DNA of 64,000 bases, from assembly GCA_014268975.2 (NCBI GenBank), contig CP077096.1, positions 4,749,501 through 4,813,500 on the forward strand, given 5' to 3'. This document shows, in pieces, positions 17,424 through 26,092 of this stretch. The DNA is from Pseudomonas wayambapalatensis. GTDB lineage: Bacteria; Pseudomonadota; Gammaproteobacteria; Pseudomonadales; Pseudomonadaceae. Each line of letters starts with the position of its first letter. Position 1 is the first letter of the stretch. The translations under genes and the position numbers were made by a program. The notes beneath the pieces were generated by a model. That model made no database searches. It had not been told where the DNA came from and saw only the letters and a program-made list of their open reading frames with translations.

Positions 17424-18050
17424 TCAGGGCGTATCCGGCTGGTTCGCCGGGTGCGCCTTGACGAAGGCTGGATGCTCCCCAGCCAGGGCGGCGACCCGGC
17501 GAATGCGCGGGTAACCCTCCAGGTCCACATTGAACCGCTCGGCCGCGTACACCTGCGGCAGCAGGTACACATCCGCCAACCCCGGCGTATCGCCAAAGCA
17601 GAAGCCCTGATCGCCGATCAGTTGCTCCACCGCCGCCAGCCCCTGGCCGATCCAGTGGGCGATCCACTGATTGACCTGGGTTTCATCGTGCCCCAGTTGG
17701 CGCAACTGGTTGAGCACGCTGACGTTGTGCAATGGGTGCACGTCGCAACCGATGATCGCCGCAACGCCGCGCACCCGCGCGCGGGCCTGCTCGCCCTGGG
17801 GCAACAGCGGCGTGCCCGGGAAGCGCTCTTCCAGGTATTCGATGATCGCTGGTGACTGCACCAGCAATTCGCCGCTGTCCGTGCGCAGGGCCGGTACCCG
17901 CCCCTGGGGGTTGAGCGCCAGGTAATCCGCAGCACGGTGCTCGCCCTTGAGCAGGTTGACTGGCCGGGCCTGATAATCCAGGCCCTTGAGCGCCAAGGCG
18001 ATGCGCACCCGGTAAGAGGAGGTGGAACGGAAGTAGGTGAACAGCTCCAT
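17424..18050 (-). CDS. maiA: maleylacetoacetate isomerase
   Basis: GST-like zeta-class enzyme of 208 residues that converts maleylacetoacetate to fumarylacetoacetate with glutathione. The signature STSSYRVRIALALKGL with the catalytic serine is at residues 9-24; QSPAIIEYLEE and LADVYLLPQVYAAERFNVDLEGYP are the GST N- and C-domain blocks. Third gene of the hmg operon (also called hmgC), 12 bases after hmgB. Confidence 0.95.
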   Translation of the reverse strand: MELFTYFRSTSSYRVRIALALKGLDYQARPVNLLKGEHRAADYLALNPQGRVPALRTDSGELLVQSPAIIEYLEERFPGTPLLPQGEQARARVRGVAAIIGCDVHPLHNVSVLNQLRQLGHDETQVNQWIAHWIGQGLAAVEQLIGDQGFCFGDTPGLADVYLLPQVYAAERFNVDLEGYPRIRRVAALAGEHPAFVKAHPANQPDTP

Positions 18051-18062
18051 CGCCCAGCCCTC

Positions 18063-19355
18063 TCAGTTGGCCCCGACCACCGTGCCACGGCATTCGCCGA
18101 AACCGATGCTGGCCACGCCATCGCGCACGCAACGCGCCCGCAGGATGATTTCGTCGCCGTCCTCGAGGAACTTGCGCACCTCACCATTGGCCAGTTGCAC
18201 CGGTTGCTTGCCGCCTTCGGTGATCTCCAGCAGGCTGCCGAACGAGCCCGGCACGGCCCCGGACAAGGTGCCCGAACCGAACAGGTCACCGGCTTGCAAC
18301 TGGCAGCCGTTGACACTGTGGTGGGCGACCATCTGTGCCACGGTCCAGTACATGCTGCGGGTGTTGCTCAGTGTGAGGCGGTGCGCCGGCAAGCCTTCGT
18401 CACGCATGCGCTCGGTCAGCAACAGCACTTCCAGTTCGATATCGAAGGCGCCGCCGGCCTGGTCGCGCTGGTCGAGCAGGTAAGACAGGGGTTGCGGATC
18501 GCCTTCCGGACGTGCCGGTTGCGCACAGCGGAACGGCTCCAGCGCCTCGGCGGTCACCACCCAGGGCGAGACGCTGGTGATGAAGCTCTTGGACAGGAAC
18601 GGCCCCAGCGGCTGGTACTCCCAGGCCTGGATATCGCGCGCCGACCAGTCGTTGAGCAGGCAGAAGCCAGCCACGTGCTCGGCCGCATCACCGATTGCGA
18701 TCGGCTGCCCCATGTCATTGCCCTGGCCGATCCAGATGCCCAACTCGAGTTCGTAGTCCAGCCGCGCGCATGGGCCGAAACTCGGCTCGGTCTGCCCGGC
18801 CGGGAGCGTCTGGCCCTTGGGGCGGCGCACGTCGGTGCCGGACGGGCGCAAGGTCGAGGCACGGCCGTGGTAGCCGATCGGCACGTGCTTGTAGTTGGGC
18901 AGCAGTGGATTGTCAGGGCGGAACAGCTTGCCGACGTTCTTGGCGTGCTCGATACCGACGTAGAAGTCCGTGTAGTCACCGACCCGGGCCGGCAGGTGCA
19001 AGGTGCATTCGCCAGCAGGATACAGTGCCGCTTGCAACACGGCCTGATGCTCGCTGTGCTCGCCGAGTACAACCAGCAAGCGCTCGCGCAGGGCCACCCG
19101 GGCCGGACGGCCGAGGGCGAAGAAGGCGTTCAGGGCGCCGCCGCGAGTGGCCTCGACAGCAGCCTTGGCCGCCCCCTCGAACACACCGGCGGCAAGCGCG
19201 GCTTCCAGGTCGAGGATGGCGTCGCCGATGGCCACGCCGCAGCGTGGCGCCTGGCCCGGACGACTGAAGATGCCCAGCGGCAGGTTCTGCAGCGGGAAAT
19301 CGCGGTGCCCGTTGGCGTGTTCGACCCAGCTACGGGCAGTGGCGGTCTGGTTCAT
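18063..19355 (-). CDS. hmgB: fumarylacetoacetase
   Basis: Hydrolase of 430 residues that splits fumarylacetoacetate into fumarate and acetoacetate. The N-terminal SH3-like region is followed by the catalytic core DFYVGIEHAKNVGKLFRP, the histidine block PIGYHGRASTLRPSG, and metal-binding YELELGIWIG and LNDWSARDIQAWEYQPLGPF. It starts three bases from hmgA, so the two are cotranscribed. Confidence 0.95.
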   Translation of the reverse strand: MNQTATARSWVEHANGHRDFPLQNLPLGIFSRPGQAPRCGVAIGDAILDLEAALAAGVFEGAAKAAVEATRGGALNAFFALGRPARVALRERLLVVLGEHSEHQAVLQAALYPAGECTLHLPARVGDYTDFYVGIEHAKNVGKLFRPDNPLLPNYKHVPIGYHGRASTLRPSGTDVRRPKGQTLPAGQTEPSFGPCARLDYELELGIWIGQGNDMGQPIAIGDAAEHVAGFCLLNDWSARDIQAWEYQPLGPFLSKSFITSVSPWVVTAEALEPFRCAQPARPEGDPQPLSYLLDQRDQAGGAFDIELEVLLLTERMRDEGLPAHRLTLSNTRSMYWTVAQMVAHHSVNGCQLQAGDLFGSGTLSGAVPGSFGSLLEITEGGKQPVQLANGEVRKFLEDGDEIILRARCVRDGVASIGFGECRGTVVGAN

Positions 19356-19358
19356 CGG

Positions 19359-20660
19359 TCATCTCCGGTTCGGATTGAAGGTGCTCGGCAGCGTTGCCCA
19401 GCAACTGTCGTAGTCGGCCTGCAGTTGCGGGCTCTCGAGGGCCTGCTCGCTCGGGCGCAGCACCTGGCTGGTCTCGAACATGAAGGCCATGGTGTGGTCG
19501 ATCTTGTGTGGCGCCAGCTCGGCGGCGATCGCCTTGTCGCAGGTTTCGGCGTCCGGCCCGTGGGCGCTCATCACCCCGTGCAGCGACGCGCCACCGGGCA
19601 GGAAGCCCTCGGCCTTGGCATCGTAGGCGCCGTCGATCAGACCCATGAACTCGTTCATCAAGTTGCGGTGGAACCATGGGGGACGGAAGGTGTTCTCGGC
19701 CACCATCCAGCGCGGCGGGAAGATCACGAAGTCCATGTTGGCCAGGCCGTGCACGCTGGTGGGAGAGGTCAGCACGGTGAAGATCGACGGGTCCGGGTGG
19801 TCGAAGCTGACCGTGCCGAGGGTGTTGAAGCGGCGCAGGTCGTACTTGTACGGCACGTTGCTGCCGTGCCAGGCCACTACATCCAGCGGCGAATGCTGCA
19901 GTTGGCAGGCCCAGTGCTCGCCGAGGAACTTCTGCACCAGCTGCACCGGGCCACGGGCTTCTTCGTAATGCGCAACGGGAGTGAGGAAGTCCCGCGGGTT
20001 GGCCAGGCCGTTGCTGCCGATCGGCCCCAGGTCCGGGAGGCGCAATGGCGCGCCGTGGTTCTCGGCGATATAGCCGCGCGCCTGGCCGTCAGGCAGCTCG
20101 ACACGGAACTTCATGCCACGTGGAATCACCGCGATCTCCAGCGGCTCGACCTGCAACACGCCCAGTTCGGTGGCAATGCGCAGCCGCCCCTGCTGCGGCA
20201 CCAGCAGCAACTCGCCGTCGGCGTTGAAGAACACCCGCTCCATGGAGCGATTGGCGCGGTAGATATAGATGCTCACCCCGGCCGGTTTGTCAGCGGCCGC
20301 ATTGGCCACCATGGGCAACCAGCCCTCGATGAAGTCGGTCGGTTCGGACGGGATTGGCTGCGGGTTCCAGCGCAGGCGATTGGGGTTCGCCGCAGCGAGC
20401 GGGCCGACCAGTGGCTGACGCGCCAGGCGCTCGAAGCGCGGGTGCAACGCGGAGGGGCGGATACGGTACAGCCAGGTGCGGCGCAGTTCGCTGCGCGCCA
20501 TGGTGAAGGCGGTGCCTGACAGCAACTCGGCGTACAGCCCATAGGGTGCTTTCTGTGGCGAGTTCTGCCCGACCGGCAGCGCGCCGGGCAAGGCTTCGCT
20601 GGCGAATTCGTTGCCGAAGCCGCTCAGGTAGCTGAGTTCGGGGGAGGTGTCGCGGGTCAT
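19359..20660 (-). CDS. hmgA: homogentisate 1,2-dioxygenase
   Basis: Iron ring-cleaving dioxygenase of 433 residues, first enzyme of the homogentisate pathway. The start FGNEFASEALPGALPVGQNSP is characteristic. Likely iron ligands are the histidine in PPWFHRN, the glutamate in NEFMG and the histidine in SAHGPD, matching His335, Glu341 and His371 of the human enzyme. I chose the ATG at 20660 (MTRDTSPELS); upstream frame is noncoding. Expression is probably controlled by the divergent hmgR through the palindrome in the intergenic region. Confidence 0.96.
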   Translation of the reverse strand: MTRDTSPELSYLSGFGNEFASEALPGALPVGQNSPQKAPYGLYAELLSGTAFTMARSELRRTWLYRIRPSALHPRFERLARQPLVGPLAAANPNRLRWNPQPIPSEPTDFIEGWLPMVANAAADKPAGVSIYIYRANRSMERVFFNADGELLLVPQQGRLRIATELGVLQVEPLEIAVIPRGMKFRVELPDGQARGYIAENHGAPLRLPDLGPIGSNGLANPRDFLTPVAHYEEARGPVQLVQKFLGEHWACQLQHSPLDVVAWHGSNVPYKYDLRRFNTLGTVSFDHPDPSIFTVLTSPTSVHGLANMDFVIFPPRWMVAENTFRPPWFHRNLMNEFMGLIDGAYDAKAEGFLPGGASLHGVMSAHGPDAETCDKAIAAELAPHKIDHTMAFMFETSQVLRPSEQALESPQLQADYDSCWATLPSTFNPNRR

Positions 20661-20753
20661 CGGGGCCTCCGGGCTCGGTGGAGCCGTTGATGGCAGAGAG
20701 CTGCAGCCCCGACCACTGCCAGGGGATACACAGCGCATCTGAATTTATATTTA

Positions 20754-20770
20754 TCGTAATCCGATTACGA
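20754..20770. promoter_or_regulatory. perfect 17-bp palindrome, probable HmgR operator
   Basis: TCGTAATCCGATTACGA is a perfect inverted repeat in the 182-base gap between hmgA and hmgR. IclR-type repressors bind such palindromes, and HmgR is known to repress hmgABC in P. putida until homogentisate is present. Assignment to HmgR rests on position. Confidence 0.7.
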
Positions 20771-20842
20771 ATAACGTAATTTGCTCGGTAAGGGGCGTCA
20801 AGCTATAAAGTCGGCCAGAATGAATTCCGGAAGCGTCTTACG

Positions 20843-21619
20843 ATGTCCAGAGACAAAACCGCAGTTGACAACAGCAAACAGAAGGTCCGTTCCGCTGAAG
20901 TCGGCACTGACATCCTCAAGGCGCTGGCCGAACTGTCGCCCTCCACCTCGCTGTCGCGCCTGGCCGAACATGTGCAGATGCCCGCCAGCAAGGTCCATCG
21001 CTACCTGCAGGCCTTGATCGCCAGCGGTTTCGCCGAGCAGGATGCGGCGACCAATCACTACGGGCTCGGGCGCGAAGCCTTGCGCGTGGGGATGGCGGCG
21101 CTGGGCAGCATCGATGTGCTGAAGGTCGCTGCCCTGCCGCTGTCGCAATTGCGCGACGCGCTCAACGAGAGCTGCTTCATCGCTGTGTGGGGTAACCAGG
21201 GTGCAACCGTGGTGAACATCGAGCCTGCGGTGCGCGCCGTGACGGTGGTGACCCAGATCGGCTCGGTGCTGCCCCTGCTGAGTTCTTCCACCGGGCTGGT
21301 ATTCGCCGCCCATCTGCCAGAGCGGGAAACCATCGAGTTGCGCGACCGAGAACTGGCCGCACGGGGGCAACGGGTCGAGGACTACATGGACCTGTTGACG
21401 CAGATCCGCACACGCGGATTGCACCATGTTCACGGTTTGCTGATGCCGGGGGTGGATGCCTTGTCGGCGCCGGTGTTCAACGCCATGGGCCAGATTGCAG
21501 CGGTGATGACGGTCGTTGGCCCGACGTCGATCTTCCATGCCGATGAAGATGGCCCGGCCGCGCGGCAGTTGCTGACCGCGGCGCAGACTGTCAGTTGGCG
21601 GATGGGCTACGAAGCCTGA
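20843..21619 (+). CDS. hmgR: IclR-family regulator HmgR
   Basis: Repressor of 258 residues. The N-terminal winged helix-turn-helix contains TDILKALAELSPSTSLSRLAEHVQMPASKVHRYLQALIASGF; the C-terminal effector domain contains AVWGNQGATVVNIEPAVRAVTVVTQIGSVLPLLSSSTGLVFAAHLP. Divergent from hmgA, which is the classic arrangement for the homogentisate-responsive repressor. Confidence 0.9.
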   Translation: MSRDKTAVDNSKQKVRSAEVGTDILKALAELSPSTSLSRLAEHVQMPASKVHRYLQALIASGFAEQDAATNHYGLGREALRVGMAALGSIDVLKVAALPLSQLRDALNESCFIAVWGNQGATVVNIEPAVRAVTVVTQIGSVLPLLSSSTGLVFAAHLPERETIELRDRELAARGQRVEDYMDLLTQIRTRGLHHVHGLLMPGVDALSAPVFNAMGQIAAVMTVVGPTSIFHADEDGPAARQLLTAAQTVSWRMGYEA

Positions 21620-21639
21620 GCCGGGCCGGGGTTTCAAGG

Positions 21640-21874
21640 CCCCGCACTGTCGTGATGCGGCATGGCTGTTTTTGGGGCACTTTTACCCGAAACGTAAAGG
21701 TGAATGTCACCCAGGGCTATTTTTCCCGTGGGATCAGAGGCTTATTCTGTCTTCACTGGCTGGCGCGAAAGGCACTCCCCCGTCGTTCGGGCCGCCACGT
21801 GTGAACGACGTTGATTTTGAAGCTCCTTGATCTGACGTCTCGATTGGCCGCTGCCTGTGCAGCGGCCTTTTTTT
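21640..21874 (+). other. intergenic stretch ending in a strong terminator; possible sRNA
   Basis: No gene is visible between hmgR and the SDR. The stretch ends with the stem GGCCGCTGC/GCAGCGGCC and eight T residues at 21846-21874, about 230 bases past the hmgR stop, too far to be its obvious terminator. A small RNA that uses this terminator is possible; I see no family signature. Confidence 0.3.
21846..21874 (+). terminator. rho-independent terminator
   Basis: GGCCGCTGC stem, four-base loop, GCAGCGGCC, then T8: a textbook plus-strand terminator. Confidence 0.88.
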
Positions 21875-21889
21875 TGCGCCCGAAGCACG

Positions 21890-22804
21890 CTACCCCTGCG
21901 GATGCTTCTGCAGATTCGCCATCATCTGCTGCAAGGCCTGCAACGTATCCTGTGGATGAATCGCCCCCTCGAAGTCGCCGATCTGCCCCCACTGCTCGGC
22001 CACCTGTTCAGGCGTGAAGCCGGTGATCGGATCAAATCCGACACCAAGGCTTCTTTCCCAGCGAACCTTGCCAACCCAGCCCCCACCCACTTCATACAAC
22101 TGCCCCGTGTCCTCGCATTGATCGCTGCCCAGGTACACCACCACCGGGCTGATCAGTTCAGGCTTGAGACGCTCGAACACCTGCGGCGGAATCAGGCCTT
22201 CGGTCATGCGCGTGCCCCCAGTGGGCGCAATGGCGTTGACCAGAATCCCATGCTTGCGGCCTTCGATGGCCAGGGTGCGGGTCAGCCCGTAGAGGCCGAG
22301 CTTGGCCATGCCATAGTTGGCCTGGCCGAAATTGCCGTAGATGCCGGAGGTGGAGGCAGTAAAGATCACCCGTCCCCAGTTCTGCTCGCGCAGGTGCGGC
22401 CAGGCGGCATGGGTCACCTTGTAGGCACCTTCGACATGAACCCGGTAGACCTGGTCCCAATCGGCGTCGTCCATCTTGTGGAAGGTCTTGTCGCGCAGGA
22501 TGCCGGCGTTGTTCACCAGCACATCAACCCGCCCGAAACTGTCCAGCGCCTGCTCGACGATACGCGCCCCCTCGGCCACCGAGTCATGGTTGGCCACCGC
22601 CGTGCCGCCAGCGGCGCGGATCTCCTCCACCACCCGGTCGGCCGCCGAGGCGCTGGCGCCTTCGCCATGGGTCGAGCCGCCCAGGTCGTTGACCACCACA
22701 CGTGCACCACGGGCCGCGAACAGCAGCGCGTGGGCCCGGCCCAGGCCACCGCCGGCCCCCGTGACGATCACTACGCGGTCTTGCAGATTTACCGGCTCGC
22801 TCAT
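21890..22804 (-). CDS. short-chain dehydrogenase (multifunctional enzyme type 2 dehydrogenase-like)
   Basis: NAD(P)-dependent SDR of 304 residues. The cofactor motif VTGAGGGLGRAHALLFAARGARVVVNDLGG is followed by NNAG and the catalytic YGMAK with an upstream serine in FTASTSG. The long C-terminal tail (ITGFTPEQVAEQWGQIGDFEGAIHPQDTLQALQQMM) is typical of the 3-hydroxyacyl-CoA dehydrogenase domain of peroxisomal multifunctional enzyme homologues. ATG 22804 (MSEPVNLQDRV) is the start. A hydroxyacyl-CoA or similar alcohol substrate is likely. Confidence 0.85.
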   Translation of the reverse strand: MSEPVNLQDRVVIVTGAGGGLGRAHALLFAARGARVVVNDLGGSTHGEGASASAADRVVEEIRAAGGTAVANHDSVAEGARIVEQALDSFGRVDVLVNNAGILRDKTFHKMDDADWDQVYRVHVEGAYKVTHAAWPHLREQNWGRVIFTASTSGIYGNFGQANYGMAKLGLYGLTRTLAIEGRKHGILVNAIAPTGGTRMTEGLIPPQVFERLKPELISPVVVYLGSDQCEDTGQLYEVGGGWVGKVRWERSLGVGFDPITGFTPEQVAEQWGQIGDFEGAIHPQDTLQALQQMMANLQKHPQG

Positions 22805-22922
22805 GCTCAAGGCTCCAGGCAAGGGTTGGGATACCTGGAGTGTCCGACAGCCATCGGCAGCGGACAATCAAGCGCAGTGACGCTGAATGGCAGGCGATAA
22901 CACAGGGCGATGATCGCCGCGC

Positions 22923-23828
22923 TCAGGACCAGGCAACCCGCTGCGGTATATAGCGCAGGGGCTGCTCGCGAAACGCCAGGTAATGACGCAGCACCTGCAC
23001 CGGCGCTTCGGTGTGCGGATAGTGGCCGATCCCCTGCAGCACCACGGTATCGGGATCAGGCACCAGTTGCCGGTAGCGCTCGACCATGTGCGCACCCGAC
23101 AGCGGGTCGACCGCACCATTGATCAGGCGCAACGGCACCCCCTCCGCCTGAAGTGCACCGACCCAGCGTTGTCGCTGTGCCTGCCGCTCCGGCACATAGG
23201 CCATCAACTTGTGCAGGATGCGCGTCCCGCGGTTCGACACCATCAGGCTCCAGCAATCGTCCAGCGCGCTTTCGCTGGGGTGGGTGCAAGGGCCATAGAC
23301 CTGGCTGACATTGCGCACCAGGTCGTCACGCCCGAACGAACGCGCCACCAGCCAGCCCAGCGGGCTGAGCAACAGTTTCTGCACCAGCAGCAACGGACAC
23401 AGCTCGGGGAACAGCGCACTGTTGAGAAAGACACAACTGGCGATGTCGGCGCGTCCTTCGTGATGACGCGCGAGCAACTCCTGGGCGACGCTGCCACCGT
23501 AGTCGTGGGCCAGCAGGTGCACCGGCCGTTCGATCCTCAGGTGCTTGAGCAGCGCCTGTTGCAGATCGGCCTGCTCCATCAGGCTGTACTCGTGGTCGGC
23601 AGGCTTGGCCGAGTCGCCGAAGCCAAGCATGTCGCAGGCCACCACGCGAAAGCGCTGCGCCAAGGGCGCCCACAGGTAGTGCCAGTCCCAGCTGGCGGTT
23701 GGGAAGCCATGTAACAGCAGCAAGGGCTCTCCTTGCCCCGCTGTCCAGTAACGGATGCTCTGGCCCCGGAAGGAAAAACTCTGTCCCCGGGTACGCCAGA
23801 CGCACAATGGAATTTCGGCCAAAGGCAT
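22923..23828 (-). CDS. alpha/beta hydrolase with an aspartate nucleophile
   Basis: Hydrolase of 301 residues. The oxyanion block is LLLLHGFPTASWDW and the nucleophile elbow is LLAHDYGGSVAQE, so the nucleophile is aspartate, as in haloalkane dehalogenases and epoxide hydrolases, not serine. The C-terminal histidine is in QGIGHYPHTEAP. ATG 23828 is preferred; ATG 23891 in frame would add 21 residues. It lies 118 bases upstream of the SDR on the same strand. Substrate unknown. Confidence 0.82.
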   Translation of the reverse strand: MPLAEIPLCVWRTRGQSFSFRGQSIRYWTAGQGEPLLLLHGFPTASWDWHYLWAPLAQRFRVVACDMLGFGDSAKPADHEYSLMEQADLQQALLKHLRIERPVHLLAHDYGGSVAQELLARHHEGRADIASCVFLNSALFPELCPLLLVQKLLLSPLGWLVARSFGRDDLVRNVSQVYGPCTHPSESALDDCWSLMVSNRGTRILHKLMAYVPERQAQRQRWVGALQAEGVPLRLINGAVDPLSGAHMVERYRQLVPDPDTVVLQGIGHYPHTEAPVQVLRHYLAFREQPLRYIPQRVAWS

Positions 23829-24004
23829 CGGAATCGTCCCGCTGATCAGGTGTTGACGGTATAGGGCAAGGCTGCGTTCATTGCATGTCACCTCGGCACT
23901 TGCATGTGCTCTCTGTGTCGAGGCTGAGTCTAGTCAGCGCCTTGAATGGCGGAACTTACCTTGGCAGCCAGCTTGATGACCTTGCAGGACACTGGCACGA
24001 ACGG

Positions 24005-24691
24005 TCATAGCAGGCAGGCGAGCAATGGCGCGGCGAACAGGTTGAGCAGGCCGGTCAGCACCATCACCAGCCCCGCCACCGAGCCCTCCTCCCCGCCCAC
24101 TTCATGGGCGCGGCTGACCCCGGCGCCATGGGCACCGACACCAAACAGTGCGCCGCGCGCCAGTGACGTACGCAACGGCAGCACGCGCAACAGCAGGCCG
24201 CCGAACACAGCCCCCAGCACACCGGTGAACATCACGAACACCGCCGTCAGCTCGGGCACGCCGCCCAGGTCGTGGGCCAGCGGCATGGCGAACGGCGTGG
24301 TGATCGAGCGCGGCACCAGTGACAGGCTGACCGACTCATCCAGCGCCAGCAGGTGCGCCAGCCCCCAGGAACTGGAGATCGACGCCAGGCTGCCCGCCAG
24401 CATCCCCAACAACAGCGCCGGCCAATGTCGTGCCAGCATCGCCCGCTGCTGCCAGATCGGCACGGCGAAGGCCACGGTCACCGGCCCCAGCACACCGATC
24501 AGCCAATGTGTGTTGCGAGCATATTCGGCGTAGGCGGTGTGCAGCGGAATGGCCACCGCCAGCAGCAGCGCCGGGACCAGCACCAGCGGCGACAGCAGAT
24601 AACGGCCAGTGCGCCCATACAGCCAGCGGCTGAACAGGTAGGCCGCCACTGTCAGCGCAAGCCAGAACAGCGACATGGGTTCAAGCTTCAT
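24005..24691 (-). CDS. lrgB: LrgB/CidB-family membrane protein
   Basis: Multi-helix inner-membrane protein of 228 residues. The family block SLVPRSITTPFAMPLAHDLGG and the C-terminal GVGAHGAGVSRAHEVGGEEGSVAGLVMVLTGLLNLFAAPL are diagnostic of LrgB. LrgAB proteins modulate murein hydrolase export, cell death, or pyruvate/glycolate movement depending on the organism. It overlaps lrgA by 11 bases. Confidence 0.9.
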   Translation of the reverse strand: MKLEPMSLFWLALTVAAYLFSRWLYGRTGRYLLSPLVLVPALLLAVAIPLHTAYAEYARNTHWLIGVLGPVTVAFAVPIWQQRAMLARHWPALLLGMLAGSLASISSSWGLAHLLALDESVSLSLVPRSITTPFAMPLAHDLGGVPELTAVFVMFTGVLGAVFGGLLLRVLPLRTSLARGALFGVGAHGAGVSRAHEVGGEEGSVAGLVMVLTGLLNLFAAPLLACLL

Positions 24692-25067
24692 GGCGCAGGC
24701 TCCAGCGGCAGACCAGTTCGACCGTGAGCGCCGTGACCACCATCACCACCAGGGTGCTCAGGGCGATCACCAGCAGGATGCGCCACCCCTCGCTGCGCAT
24801 CAGGCTGCCGTAATCGAGCAGGCTCATCAGCGCCGGGATGAAAAACAGCAGCATCTGCGCCATCAGCCAACCGGCGCCACGTTGCAAGGTTCCGGGCTTC
24901 AAGGCCCCCACGGCAAACAGCATCAGCAACAGCGCCATGCCCATGACTCCGGCCGGGATCGGCCAGCCCAGCCAGGCGACGAGTTGACCGCCCACGAAGT
25001 ACAGGACAAACAGCGCGCACAGCTCGGCGAGCAGGCGGGGCAACGCATTCGATACGGTGGCTTTCAT
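24681..25067 (-). CDS. lrgA: LrgA/CidA-family holin-like protein
   Basis: Small membrane protein of 128 residues with four helices: LLAELCALFVLYFVGGQLVAWLGWPIPAGVMGMALLLMLFAVGALK, then MLLFFIPALMSLLDYG and the last helix LLVIALSTLVVMVVTALTVELV. PAGVMGMALLL and FFIPALMSLLDY are the CidA/LrgA signatures. Divergent from a LysR gene that probably controls it. Confidence 0.9.
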   Translation of the reverse strand: MKATVSNALPRLLAELCALFVLYFVGGQLVAWLGWPIPAGVMGMALLLMLFAVGALKPGTLQRGAGWLMAQMLLFFIPALMSLLDYGSLMRSEGWRILLVIALSTLVVMVVTALTVELVCRWSLRHEA

Positions 25068-25141
25068 GATGGGTTTCCTCGGGATGCTCCATTTTAAAAA
25101 GCCGCTGCCAAGGCCAAAAGCGAATTGTTAGACTGTTATCC

Positions 25142-25156
25142 ATTCCAATCTGGAAT
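25142..25156. promoter_or_regulatory. ATTCCA-ATC-TGGAAT palindrome at the LysR start
   Basis: Perfect 6-bp inverted repeat with a 3-bp centre, 8 bases before the LysR start codon and 74 bases before lrgA. A likely LysR-type operator for autoregulation and control of lrgAB; the assignment is positional. Confidence 0.5.
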
Positions 25157-25163
25157 TCACGCA

Positions 25164-26048
25164 ATGGAATTCAAGCAGCTGCGCAGCTTTATCGAAGTGG
25201 TTCACCGGGGCGGTTTCACCCAGGCCGCACAGACGCTGCACATCAGCCAGTCGGCGGTAAGCAAGCAGGTGGCCCAGCTCGAGGAAGACCTCGGCCAGCT
25301 TCTGCTCGAGCGCCAGAGCTCGCAATTACACCTCACTGCTGCCGGACGCATCGTGCTCGAACGCGGCGAAGCCTTGCTGCGCCAGCGCCATGAGTTGCTG
25401 GCCGAGCTCGACGACCTGAGCCAGATGGCCCGTGGCGAACTGCGCCTGGGTTTGCCGGTGGTCGGCGGGGAGGCCCTGTTCGCTAGCCTGTTCGCCGAAT
25501 ATCGGCAGCGCTATCCGAACATCAGCGTTCACCTGGTTGAAGGCGGCAGCCGGATCGTCGAACAGGGCGTCAGAAGTGGCGAACTCGAACTTGGTGGCAG
25601 TGTCACCCCGAGCGACCCGGCTTTCGACTACCAACCGTTCTGCAACGAACCGCTCGATGCATTGCTTCCAGACAATCATCCGTTGGCCGGACGCGACGGC
25701 GTGAGCCTGCGCCAACTGGCCGATACGCCGTTCCTGCTGTATCACCGCAGCTTCATGCTCAACGACAAACTGCTCAGCGCCTGCGAACAGGCCGGCTTCA
25801 CCCCGAAGGAAGGAGGGCGCAGCGGCCAGGCGGATTTCCTCACCGCGCTGGTGGCCGCCGGACAGGGCGTGGTGCTGCTGCCCAGCGTGGTGGCACGTGG
25901 GCTGGAGCGTGATGGTGTGGTGAGGGTGCCGCTGGTGGAGCCGGATCATCTACGCTGGGACATCGCCTTCATCTGGCGGCGCGGGGCGTACCTGTCGCGA
26001 GCGGCACAGGCGTGGCTGGCGTTGGTGCGGGAGCGAAAGGGAGAGTGA
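25164..26048 (+). CDS. LysR-family regulator (CidR-like position)
   Basis: Transcriptional regulator of 294 residues: N-terminal helix-turn-helix MEFKQLRSFIEVVHRGGFTQAAQTLHISQSAVSKQVAQLEEDLGQLLLER, C-terminal periplasmic-binding-like sensor domain. The ATG at 25164 gives the canonical start. Divergence from lrgAB resembles the cidR-cidAB arrangement, where the regulator responds to acetate or overflow metabolism; the effector here is unknown. Confidence 0.88.
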   Translation: MEFKQLRSFIEVVHRGGFTQAAQTLHISQSAVSKQVAQLEEDLGQLLLERQSSQLHLTAAGRIVLERGEALLRQRHELLAELDDLSQMARGELRLGLPVVGGEALFASLFAEYRQRYPNISVHLVEGGSRIVEQGVRSGELELGGSVTPSDPAFDYQPFCNEPLDALLPDNHPLAGRDGVSLRQLADTPFLLYHRSFMLNDKLLSACEQAGFTPKEGGRSGQADFLTALVAAGQGVVLLPSVVARGLERDGVVRVPLVEPDHLRWDIAFIWRRGAYLSRAAQAWLALVRERKGE

Positions 26049-26071
26049 GCGGCGAAGCGCCGCTCACGAAA
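26045..26071. terminator. hairpin between convergent genes
   Basis: Perfect 10-bp stem GTGAGCGGCG/CGCCGCTCAC with a three-base loop, containing the LysR stop codon and facing the flavodoxin stop. No clear T-run beyond GAAAAG, which would serve the minus strand as CTTTTC. Confidence 0.5.
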
Positions 26072-26092
26072 AGATCGCGCAGAACCCGGGGC

